A DNA stretch of 64,000 nt from Ariolimax columbianus (lineage: Eukaryota; Mollusca; Gastropoda; Stylommatophora; Arionidae), in the NCBI GenBank assembly GCA_036924085.1, contig JAVGWX010000005.1:94613764-94677763 (forward strand), in the 5' to 3' direction. This document shows, piece by piece, positions 55,708 to 64,000 of this stretch. How positions within the stretch are numbered: position 1 is the first letter of the stretch; each line of letters begins with the position of its first letter. Position numbers and translations under genes: made by a program. Under the pieces are notes generated by a model, which had not been told where the DNA came from, did not search any database, and worked only from the letters and a program-made list of their open reading frames with translations.

Positions 55708-56215
55708 CTGGAAGAAAATTAACGAGACCTGCCTCAAGTGGAGCGGAATTGTAAAAGGATGGCGATGTTACTTCCAAACATTTAGCTTCACTAACCTATT
55801 TTCTTACATGCCTGCATGAAGGTAGCCCCTCTATCATGCATGGACACAACATGTCAATAATTTGGTTGTCAATTCACTCGATTTCAAGTATATAGACATA
55901 TATCTGCACCTCTTGTGTTGAATAGGAGTGACTTAAATGAAATAGGATTTACTTAGAGGACTCTATAATTTCAGTCTATTCAAATTCTACATTAGGTAAA
56001 CACCTACTTATGCAGCAAAACGGAACAGGAATGAGAGACAGCAACAAACATCTTCTCTCGAACCGCCTTTGTCTCATTTGCATTTAACCAATTAACAAAT
56101 GTCTGGACATCGCAAACACTGGGCAAATACAGCAAACAGGCTTTTCAACTCCAACACAAAATCAATGTAAACATGTGAATGTGAACTTCCCTCCCCCGCT
56201 CCCTCATCCCAGTAT
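55708..56215. other. unannotated sequence
   Basis: Upstream of the candidate exon in its own orientation. No second exon recognised. Confidence 0.4.
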
Positions 56216-57430
56216 GCCATCACCTTATCGAGGTGGGGGGGGGGGGGAGGCTTGCGTGCTTAAGTAACCCAGTGAGCTATGCCGGCGGGAACGCATGTTT
56301 CTGGTAGGGCCACCCGTGCTGGATAGGTCACTGGAGAGGGGCCAGACTAAGAAGGGTAGCTGCCGGGTGGTGCTCAAGAGTCCAGGAAAGACCACATAGG
56401 AGAGGAAACTCTACACAAGGTTCGGGCAGATGGAGCTTGCAACCCAGGCAGGACAAACAAGGACAAGTCTAAAGGGAATGCCATTTCTAGACTTTAATAT
56501 CTGACAAAAAATGGCCCCAGTCAACAGGAAAAATGACCTCAAGTCCACTGTGTGATAGATAGTTTGTCCATCACAAGTGATGAAGACCACTCTCTTTGTT
56601 CAGCCGTGTGGACAGTCGTATTTCTTGCTGTGTCCGCTGAAATGGGTGACTTGCGCGGAGATTTGGATTAAAGTGAGAAAGAAACTGCGCCTTTTGTCAA
56701 CCTCACTCACAGAGCCTAAGCTACCTTTTGCCAGTGGCAAGACATTCATCGAGACGACTGGAGATAGCATAGGATGCAGATTTTGCCTCAGGGTTACCAC
56801 CGACGCCTTTCCGTAAACATGTAGCCCGCAGGGTAGAAAGGTGGAATGGCATCTAACGCAGTTTGTCGTGCCTTTTCGATAACCACAAGAGGTCGTATGG
56901 ACAACACTCAGCGTGTGAGTGAGTCTGGCATCTCTCCCTAGCTGTATTCAGTTCATCACAGTAGCATCTAAAATTCCCACACGCCAAATTCGTGAAGGTG
57001 AACCGGCAGAACTAACCCGTGATATACGACACAGGTATAACTAGTTTAAGCGTAGCGCCATTCAGCCGGCGTCCAGACCAGGATAAACGGATGGAAGAAA
57101 TCACAAAAAAAGAACGAAATAACAAGTCCAGACGGAAAACAACTCCACGTTTCCGTGAACACAAGTGTAAGTCGTCGACTAGTGTGAATTCCAGGCAAAT
57201 CCGTGGTCTGGCGGCATCCATAATGATCCAAAACAGTAGAGAAATGTAGACTCGCAGCCAGTTACGGCGCCATCTTTGCCAGATTTTCAGTCCACTGTGT
57301 ATCAACGTGCTGAAGGACTGCGTTGCTGCTGCGAAAGCAGTTATAAACGTGGGGGTCTGGTGGGTGAGAGGGGCGGCGACAGGCTTATGGACTTCAAATA
57401 GAACATCCCCTGCCTCTTCCCTGACAAGAG
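56216..57430 (+). other. possible non-LTR element 5' leader, split by a retroposon
   Basis: CACCTTATCGAGGTGG, a G run, AGGCTTGCGTGCTTAAGTAA, GTGAGCTATGCCGGCGGG, GGTAGGGCCACCCGTGCTGG and GGGGCCAGACTAAGAAGG resemble the structured 5' leaders I associate with some RTE-like elements. That association is from memory and not tested. The leader runs to 56553 and continues from 57289, because AGTCCACTGTGT is duplicated on the two sides of the 735-bp insertion. Confidence 0.4.
56554..57288 (-). mobile_element. 735-bp retroposon, copy 1, with perfect 12-bp target-site duplication
   Basis: Direct repeats AGTCCACTGTGT at 56542-56553 and 57289-57300 bound it exactly. In minus orientation it starts GAAAATCTGGCAAAGATGGC, continues GTAACTGGCTGCGAGTCTAC and ends CAAACTATCTATC. 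A second copy in opposite orientation is at 62105-62829 (about 97% identical by eye). The 5' leader resembles that of the (GTTAA)n-tailed retroposon at 15.03/32.02 kb. The longest frame is about 80 codons (56577-56816, antisense to the element) and has no known domain, so the element is probably non-autonomous. Confidence 0.85.
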
Positions 57431-57519
57431 GCAACTGTTAGGATGACCGTATAATTACCCCATCAAACCATATATAAATATGGTATCAAGAAATAACCTG
57501 CTGTTTTGCAAATTTGGCG

Positions 57520-57620
57520 GCCAGGTCGGTTTGGAGACAACCACATGCTAGGGATGTGAACCTGAAGAAAATGCTTGCTGAAAACAGAAGTGTTGGACCA
57601 AAAGGTGCACAAAAAAATGA
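57520..57620 (+). repeat. diverged copy of the SINE central module
   Basis: AAATGCTTGCTGAAAACAGA, AGTGTTGGACCAAAAGGTGC matches GCTTGCTGAAGTCGGATGTG, TTGGACCGAAGGGTGC at 10147-10185. Flanks are not alignable. Confidence 0.45.
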
Positions 57621-57839
57621 TCGTTGCTGCACACCCCGGCACTACGTATCTCTTCCAAGGATCATCATGGACCAGGACTATACAGAGAGACATCATAAGG
57701 CACCCACACAGACAAAGACATGTTTCTTCCACCATGGACACACTGATACATCTGCCACTCAAACCATGCATGTGTTGCAATAGAACGCTAAAGGTATGTA
57801 CAACAAGAAAAATCATTATCCAAAAGACTATTTGATGAA

Positions 57840-58465
57840 AGGATACATATTGCCTGCATCCAGGAAACGCACCTTAATCCCAACCACAGATTTTCTATAA
57901 GAGCTTATGAAACCCATAGACTGGTTAGGAATGCACACAAGTAGGGGGTGGGGCGGTGGTTTGTGCTTATCCTCTCCAAAATATAAATCCCATCAAAGAT
58001 GATCTTGGTGGAAACAAACGGAGAAGCCGAAACAATAGGGGTAGACATAACTTTACCACATCAGACAGAATTTATGATACGTAATGCCCGCCAACAATTA
58101 TCTGGTTCTATAAGCCATGAATATTAGGACCAGGCAACCATTGTGATAGGAGAATTTAACAGCCAGTCTGGAAGATGGGACTACGCACAGACCAACGTAA
58201 GGGGACACGAACTGGAGAAAGGGGAAATTGACAACAACCTCTATCTGATCAACCTCCAAGACGACCCTCCCACGTTCTATTCAAGGCGATGGACATCAAC
58301 ATCATCCTCTGGCCTTGCATTCACCAACGGCGACCTAAGCAAAAAATGTAAAAAAAACAGTACTCGCACTTCTTGCAGAAAGCGACCACAGACCCATCAA
58401 ACTTACAATACACCTGGGAAACATTCCATCAGACTACAAGCCATTGCCCAGGTGGAACTATAAGA
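57840..58465 (+). pseudogene. endonuclease domain of the 57.8-61.3 kb element
   Basis: RLFDERIHIACIQETHL carries the metal-binding Glu. It is followed by FSIRAYETHRLVRN and, after stops, ETIGVDITLP. Then ATIVIGEFNSQSGRWDY (58140) is the equivalent of xxGDFNxHxxxW with the catalytic Asp changed to Glu. RRWTSTSSSGLAFTN (58285) is the PDxxLT-like segment. Several stops and frameshifts. Confidence 0.72.
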
Positions 58466-58584
58466 GAGCAGACTGGCAGAAGTGATGTACAAGTACAAAT
58501 ATTTTCCGTCAGTCCATCAAAATCCACCACAAGAAAGTAGGCAAGATGGTAGACAAATTCAACTAGTGTCTTCTAAAGGCAACA

Positions 58585-60300
58585 ATGGAGAACATCACAA
58601 GAGGCGCCAGAAGAAATTACAAACCGTATTGGTCACCTGAAGTGCAACAGATGGAACTTCAACTAAAAGAGGCAAGAAAACGAGCAGAGATTGGCCAAAA
58701 TCAAGAGAGCAACATCGCACTCAAGGCAGCTGCTGCAAGATATAGGAAAACAGTCAACCAAGCATGCAGGAAAAGCTGACACAAGCATACATAATCTCTC
58801 ATCTTTGACAGAGAGAGCAAGAAGCTCTGGAAGCTAGCAAAGGACTTGGGACGAAAACAGCTACGAGCCAACAACTGTGATTGATAATGAAGGAAAGGTA
58901 TTAACTGGGGAAAAAAGCAGTGGATGTTCTAATCCAAAATTATACAGAAACTATTAGAAATAAAGTTCCAGCAGACATGAACAGGTATATTAAGGAAGAA
59001 ATAAACCACACGCAGCACTCAACGCGAGCACCTGAAGAACATCTGATAGTAAATATCACCAAGGTAGAACTTGAGTCAGCCATCAGTAAACTCAAGAAGA
59101 GACAAGTCTCAGGAAATGATGGCATCACTAATGAAATGCTCTCCAACATGGGAGAAGTAGCAAAGAACAAAACTCCTACTCATCTTTAACACAAGCTGGA
59201 ATCAAGGAACTGTCCTCACAGTGTGGAAGGAGGCAACGATTACTTCCATCCTTAAACACGGGAAGGACAACATGAAGCCAAGCAGTTACAGACCGATTAG
59301 TCTACTCAGCTGTGTGGGAAAACTAATGGAACGAGTAGTTAACACCAGAATAACCAGACATATGGAATCTATGAATTTACTTATCTCCCAGCAAGCAGGT
59401 TTTCGTAGAAACAGATCGACCGAAGATCAGGTGACATATTTCTCGCAGGAGATAGCAGATGCCTTTCAAGAGGAAAAGAAAGCACTGGCAGTCCGGATAG
59501 ATCTAGAAAATGCCTTTGATAAAATGTGGAAGAGCTGGTAAAACTCAAACTACTGCAAATGGGTGCAACCAACAACATGTACAAGTGGATCAGTGATTAC
59601 CTGGATAACAGGACAGCAAGAGTGCAACTCCAAGGACACTTCAGCAAAAAGATGAAAATGGAACAAGGAGTTCCGCAAGGTGGAATACTCTCACCCATGC
59701 TGTTCCTCATATACATCAATGATATAATCACAGAAGTTGCTAAAGGAGTACACAGTGCACTATATGCAGATGATCTGGCACTATGGACATCCGAAGAGTC
59801 TACACCTGTAGATATAAACCAATTGCAAGAGGCCCTAAATAAAATAAAGACATAGACAACAAAATTGCAAATCGCTATAAACGAAACCAAAACCACGTAC
59901 ACAATATTCTCTCTATCTCTCAAGCCCCAAGAAGTAATCTTGAAAGTAAATGTCCAGACTCTCCCCTTTGACATAAGTCTAACTTATCTAGGAATAACAA
60001 TGGACCTAAGGCAGATATGGAAAAACCAGATAAAAAAGCAACCAACAAAGCTAAGAATAGAATTGCATAATGAGAAAGATATCAGACTCAACATGAGAAG
60101 CTGACATGGGCACCATAAAGAAACTGTACACAGGTTATGTGAGACCAGTGCTAGAATACGGGATAGCAGCATGGTCAACAGCAACAATGAATAACTTCCA
60201 AAAATTGAATACAACCCAAACCCAAGGTATACGTATCATCACTGGAGATATGAGAGCAGCAACAATAAATGCAATGGAAACATCACACGAATCGAAAGTA
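58585..60300 (+). pseudogene. reverse transcriptase domain of the 57.8-61.3 kb element
   Basis: Pieces in order: RNYKPYWSPEVQQMELQLKE (58612), RAPEEHLIVNITKVELESAI, KKRQVSGNDGITNEMLSNM (59095-59150), VWKEATITSILKHGKDNMKP, SSYRPISLLSCVGKLMERVV (59280), QQAGFRRNRSTEDQV (59390) and AVRIDLENAFDKMW (59487). Then, in a new frame, QGVPQGGILSPMLFLIYIND (59664), ALYADDLALW with the catalytic YADD (59758), SLTYLGITMD, and KKLYTGYVRPVLEYGIAAWS (60118). Single stops at 59539 and 59853 and a frame change at 60104 break it. Confidence 0.82.
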
Positions 60301-60304
60301 TGGA

Positions 60305-60524
60305 AACGCGCAGAGTGGTTTTTTGCATCGTGGTTTTTATTTTGCGCCTGTCGGCCCGGTGCATCCGACTTCAGCATGCCTTTATGTAAGGGTCTGCATT
60401 CTGCTGCAGTTTCTAAGGGTTTGCTTCCCCGGGGGTAACGGCCGGTGCTGTAATGGGGATCGAACCCAGCACCTTCTGGTCGTAAGCCGTGTCACTTAAC
60501 CCATAGCTCACGCCGTCCCCGATG
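60305..60524 (-). mobile_element. tRNA-derived SINE, copy 3, inside the retrotransposon
   Basis: In minus orientation: GGGGACGGCGTGAGCTATGG (A box region), GGGTTCGATCCCC (canonical B box), GGGGAAGCAAACCCTTAG and GCTGAAGTCGGATGCACCGG, ending ACCACGATGCAAAAAA. The 3' end is shorter than in the other two copies. It splits the RT/RNase H region: KVWKRAEW lies before it and YRDGSYNKATSKGGGG after it. No convincing target-site duplication seen. Confidence 0.88.
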
Positions 60525-61300
60525 CACGAATATAGAGATGGCTCATATAACAAAGCCACGTCCAAAGGAGGTGGAGGAGTCTATTACAGGCTAAGGAAAA
60601 AGAAAAGAAAAAAAAAGTATTTACAACGGGACCATGCTTCAAAAGCAGGGGCACTGAAGGCTTCAACTGAGCTTGTAAGTCAAGATAAAGATAACCACCA
60701 AGAAAACATAATATCCATGACTGATGCTGCGCCAGTATTAGCAGCGCTAAAACAACACAAAGATTAAGGTCCCGAGCAATGTATGTTCTCCATGAGACAG
60801 CTCTCATCAGAACACCAAAGGTTGGTCATACAGTGGGTCCCATCATCTGCAATATTGAAGACAACGAAGCTGCAGACAAACGAGCAAAATATGGAGGAGC
60901 GCCTGCACAAACAGACTTGAGCATCACATATAATGAGGCCAAGACCATAATTGAAGCAAATTCACGGGAAAATGGGCTGATCAACACCCCGACTTCCGAA
61001 ACGAAGACAGCCACCTTAATGTAACTAGATAAGAGCAAGTCATCATCTTCAGACTGAGAACTGAGCATAACAGGCTCAAGGTCATCTTTACAATAACATG
61101 AGGATTGGGACAGATGACAGGTGCCCATGTGAGGAGCACTGCATGACCGCGGAACACATCATTCAAAGCTGAACGCTCATGCAGGAAAAGATAGAACAAT
61201 ACTGGCCTCGCGACATAGATATGAGACAAAAGCTTTATGGAGATAAACCATCCTTACAAACAACGGTGTCCTTTCTAAATGAAACTGGGATCTTGATCTG
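60525..61300 (+). pseudogene. RNase H domain and C-terminus of the 57.8-61.3 kb element
   Basis: ARIYRDGSYNKATSKGGGG is the first RNase H strand with its Asp. ISMTDAAPVLAAL (60715) is the central Asp strand. VIQWVPSSAI ... NEAADKRAKYGG (60820-60895) has SS where the catalytic His would be. Then LSITYNEAKTIIEA, VIIFRLRTEHNRLK (61037), DDRCPCEEHCMTAEHIIQS (61110-61170) and YWPRDIDMRQKLYGDKPSLQ (61201). Frame changes and stops throughout. Confidence 0.78.
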
Positions 61301-61454
61301 AGGAAGCACGAAGAAGAAGAATGTGAAAACTGTGAAATGACCAAAAGTATTAAAAACAGGCTGAACGCATTTCAAAAGTACAGGAAAGAATTTATATAAA
61401 CAAATAAGATTAGAGACCAAACAGCAATGTGTTTCTTCTATCGTAAATAAAAAA

Positions 61455-61705
61455 AAAAAAACGTTGGACGGACATTGGACACATGCACTTAGAATGACAG
61501 CAGCAGACTTGCAGTCTAAGCGAATGTCTGGAGATCTAGTGGCACCAGAAAGAAGGACAGACAAAGATAGACACTACAAAGGACAAGAGGTTACCAAGAT
61601 GGGTATCAACAACATACATGAACTTCAACAAGTGGCATCAGACCGATTTACATGGAGAGCATTAAGTTCTGGCTTATGGACCGTGTTTGGCGCTGAAAGA
61701 ACATA
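61455..61705 (+). pseudogene. RTE-like RT C-terminal scrap
   Basis: The plus-strand frame reads TLDGHWTHALRMTAADLQSK then ERRTDKD and INNIHELQQVASDRFTWRAL, with SSGLW at the end. Spacing and residues fit the WxGHxLRMxxxxL ... RRxxxxE ... A(Q)DRxxWRxxxxxL end of RTE-like elements. It starts directly after the poly-A-like run at 61446-61460 and ends at the next repeat. Confidence 0.55.
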
Positions 61706-61711
61706 GAAAGA

Positions 61712-61905
61712 TAGATTGTTGCTTTTTAATGCCTAAAATGAGTACGTTTACTCTTTTGTGTGCCATGAAACGGACGTTAAGTGGCGGGTTGTAGTAGCTT
61801 TCCTCACGTCCCGAGTATGCTGATGAAGATAGACCGCGGTCCTCCAGGCATACGTGCTATGATTGGCTTCATCTGCCATCTTGGCGTTCACTACAACGGG
61901 GATTA
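61712..61905 (-). repeat. CAA-tailed dispersed repeat, copy 7
   Basis: TGCCTAAAATGAGTACGTTT, ACTCTTTTGTGTGCC, CGGACGTTAAGTGGCGGGTT, CGTCCCGAGTATGCTGATGA and ATGATTGGCTTCATCTG are reverse complements of blocks in copies 5 and 6. The CAA tract is reduced to TTGTTGC. Confidence 0.75.
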
Positions 61906-62083
61906 CATCGATCTACATCTCGTCCGCCAGGCTTCCTTGGAAACAGACGGTTTCCAAGGAAAGCTACGTGGAAAAGAGATTGTGGTCTTAGACATTGTAT
62001 GGTGTATGGTCCTGACAGATGGTTCTGGTCACTATGTTGTGCCTGACTGCATTAGCGTCTCAGTCCCCCAAGATAGATAGATA

Positions 62084-62104
62084 GGTAGAATTTAGATAGA
62101 TAGA
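62084..62104. repeat. GATA microsatellite beside retroposon copy 2
   Basis: Short (GATA)n runs from about 62068 to 62104. GATA repeats also occur directly after the element (62830-62865). Confidence 0.85.
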
Positions 62105-62829
62105 TGGCAAAGATGGCGCCGTAACTGGCTGCGAGTCTACATTTCTCTACTGTTTTGGATCATTATGGATGCCACCAGACCACGGATTTGCCTGGAATTC
62201 ACACTACTCGACGACTTACACTTGTGTTCACGGATACGTGGAATTTTTTTCCGTCTGGACTTGTTATTTCGTTCTTTTTTTTGTGATTTCTTCCATCCGT
62301 TTATCCTGGACTGGACGCCATCTGAATGGCGCTACGCTTAAACTAGTTATACCTGTGTCGTATCTCACGGGTTAGTTCTGCCGGTTCACCTTCACGAATT
62401 TGGCGTGTGGGAATTTTAGATGCTACTGTGATGAACTGAATACAGCTAGGGAGAGATGCCAGACTCACTCACACGCTGAGTGTTGTCCATACGACCTCTT
62501 GTGGTTATCGAAAAGGCACGACAAACTGCGTTAGATGCCATCCCACCTTTCTACCCTGCGGGTTATATGTTCACGGAAAGGCTTCGGTGGTAACCCTGAG
62601 GCAAAATCTGCATCCTATGCTATCTCCAGTCGTCTCGGTGAATGTCTTGCCACTGGCAAAAGGTAGCTTAGGCTCTGTGAGTGAGGTTGACAAAAGGCGC
62701 AGTTTCTTCCTCACTTTAATCCAAATCTCCGCGCAAGTCACCCATTTCAGCGGACACAGCAAGAGATACGACTGTCCACACGGCTGAACAAAGAGAGTGG
62801 TCTTCATCACTTATGATGGACAAACTATC
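62105..62829 (+). mobile_element. 725-bp retroposon, copy 2 (inverted relative to copy 1)
   Basis: Starts TGGCAAAGATGGCGCCGTAA, ends GATGGACAAACTATC. It aligns end to end with the reverse complement of 56558-57281 with only scattered substitutions. The first 8 bp of copy 1 are missing. It is flanked on both sides by GATA repeats, either a tail plus a GATA target or a duplicated GATA target. Together the two copies could form a large hairpin with a 4.8-kb loop. Confidence 0.85.
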
Positions 62830-62865
62830 AGATAGATAGATAAATAGATATAAATAGATAAAGAA

Positions 62866-63170
62866 GCGTAACTCTGTGGTCCCTCCTTCCCTTCTCTTCT
62901 TACCTCACGCTGTTTCATTTGACTCTGTCCTACAGTCACACTCTTGCACAACTTTCACACGCGCCCTCCGTGTGAGACCCGTCCATTGCACTTTGGTTGG
63001 GCTAGCTTCTGAGGGCGCACAAACCTAGCATAGGTACATACAGACGCATGCATGCATCCAAGCACTGGTTTATGCGTCTTAATATCGCCCAGTTTGACTA
63101 CAATCTAGGGTGGAATAGGCGCGCCTCCGCCAGTAGAAACTAGTGAGGCAAACACATTGAATAAAAAATA
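62866..63170. other. unannotated sequence
   Basis: Nothing recognised. Confidence 0.4.
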
Positions 63171-63207
63171 AAATAAAAATAGATAGATAGATATACAGAT
63201 AGATAGT

Positions 63208-63265
<58 letters not shown>

Positions 63266-63330
63266 TTTTAAAAAGACATATTTGATAGATAGATAGATAC
63301 ATAGATAGATATTTAAAAAAGACATATCTG
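63171..63330. repeat. (GATA)n microsatellite, two tracts
   Basis: Near-perfect AGAT runs at 63178-63264 and 63283-63311, separated by TTTTAAAAAGACATATTTGA. The same ATATTTxAAAAAAGACATAT motif follows the second tract, so the unit GATA-tract plus spacer is duplicated. Confidence 0.93.
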
Positions 63331-63579
63331 ATGATGTTTTATATCAACAACTACATTTCACATATAAACCTGCATAAACTGAACCCTAATTTGGGTTGAG
63401 GTAATGGATTTTAACATAAACATGAAACTCTGATATTGAACCGGTTTCCGTCGTCAGCGCTATGGGAGATGATCCAGATGTAAGCGTGTTCCAGATGGTC
63501 TGTTATCTCCGCCTTTCAGAGTCTGTAATCAACGGTTTCCTGGAAACACATTCTTCTATAATTAAAATCAAATACCACG
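63331..63579. other. unique spacer
   Basis: Nothing recognised. Confidence 0.4.
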
Positions 63580-64000
63580 TGGCAAAAAGCTCTCTCTCTC
63601 TCTTTCTCTCTGTGACTCCATATCTCCTCTCATACCCCGTCTCTTTACACCTCTCTCTCTTTCCGTCTCTATGTGACTCCATATCTTTTATCATAACCGT
63701 CTCTTCATAACGCTCATTCTCTCTCTTTCTCTCTTCATCTCTCTGTGACTCCAAATCTCATATCTCTCATACCTGTTCTCTTCAAAACACTATTTTCATC
63801 TCTCTGTGACTCCATATCTTCTCATGCCCCGTCTCTTCACATCTCTCTCTCTCTTCTTCTCGACCTCTCTGGGACTCCCTATCTCCTCTCATACCTCGTC
63901 TCTTTACACCTCTCTCTCTTTCCGTCTCTATGTGACTCCATATCTTTTATCATAACCGTCTCTTCATAACGCTCATTCTCTCTCTTTCTCTCTTCATCTC
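63580..64000. repeat. CT-rich array with about 259-bp period (runs off the window)
   Basis: Repeated blocks of CTCTCTCTTTC, CTCTGTGACTCCATATCT and CATACCCCGTCTCTT. The stretch beginning CTCTTTACACCTCTCTCTCT at 63641 recurs nearly unchanged at 63900, through CATAACGCTCATTCTCTCTC. The true array extends past position 64000. Confidence 0.88.

Larger units (their letters stand above)
57790..61320 (+). mobile_element. I-type non-LTR retrotransposon, full-length layout but heavily decayed
   Basis: Ordered plus-strand pieces span endonuclease to C-terminus. They run from IHIACIQETHLNPNHRF (57845) to YGDKPSLQTTVSFLNETGI (61237-61295), ending with a GAAGAAGAAG tail near 61308-61319. Coding is broken at more than ten places, and a SINE is inserted at 60305-60524. 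It shares domain order with the element at 32.1 kb but is clearly another, older family; the remnant at 1135-1650 is closer. Confidence 0.83.

Noticed and set aside
56558..62829. One large DNA transposon with 724-bp terminal inverted repeats
   Set aside because: The left arm has its own perfect 12-bp target-site duplication and the right arm has GATA flanks, so they are two separate insertions. The interior encodes a non-LTR RT, not a transposase.

Overview
This is eukaryotic, repeat-dominated DNA from an animal, most likely an invertebrate. A mollusc, perhaps a heterobranch gastropod, is my best guess from the style of the retrotransposon proteins; that is inference. There are no operons, bacterial-type gene spacing, rRNA genes or intact tRNA genes. 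No complete host protein-coding gene is visible. Two short minus-strand segments (55508-55707 and 30690-30971) read like real exons, so the window could be intergenic or the inside of a very large intron-rich gene.

Tandem arrays take up roughly a third of the sequence. More than 25 arrays have different unit lengths (11, 15, 16, 17, 24, 26, 27, 28, 29, 34, 39, 42, 51, 54 bp and others), plus many microsatellites. The longest open reading frames lie inside these arrays and are artefacts of the repeats.

Between and inside the arrays are non-LTR retrotransposons and their debris. Left part (1-18.5 kb): RNase H/C-terminal fragment at 1.1-1.65 kb (-), zinc-finger-type C-terminus at 2.85-3.5 kb (+), two copies of a SINE-like repeat at 5.6 and 9.95 kb, endonuclease fragment at 10.9-11.5 kb (-), and large arrays at 7.8-8.7, 12.4-13.7 and 16.6-18.5 kb. 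Middle (18.8-41.8 kb): tRNA-derived SINE; a ruined element at 19.3-21.5 kb carrying three internal minisatellites; a second C-terminal fragment; 26-bp and 34-bp arrays; a 26-bp satellite with higher-order structure at 27.5-29.15 kb; and two copies of an RNase H-bearing element at 29.2-30.7 and 32.1-34.6 kb (-), the second holding an 835-codon open frame. Right part (41-64 kb): a minisatellite grown from retrotransposon codons, an RTE-like element at 48.9-52.1 kb (-) inside another minisatellite, a mariner remnant cut by a SINE, an RNase H-type element at 57.8-61.3 kb (+) interrupted by a SINE, and two near-identical 725-735 bp retroposons in opposite orientation at 56.55-57.29 and 62.1-62.83 kb.

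The most interesting theme is the origin of the arrays. At least three arrays (51-bp and 24-bp units at 19.4-20.7 kb; about 47-bp units at 41.1-41.7 kb) are tandem expansions of codons for conserved retrotransposon motifs. The endonuclease GDFNAR active-site segment is one of them. A fourth short array interrupts the same element at 21.16 kb. The (CAA)n tracts and the 54-bp array sit at the end of copies of one dispersed repeat family. Insertion order can be read from nesting and target-site duplications (18 bp at 32.05/34.56 kb; 12 bp at 56.54/57.29 kb).
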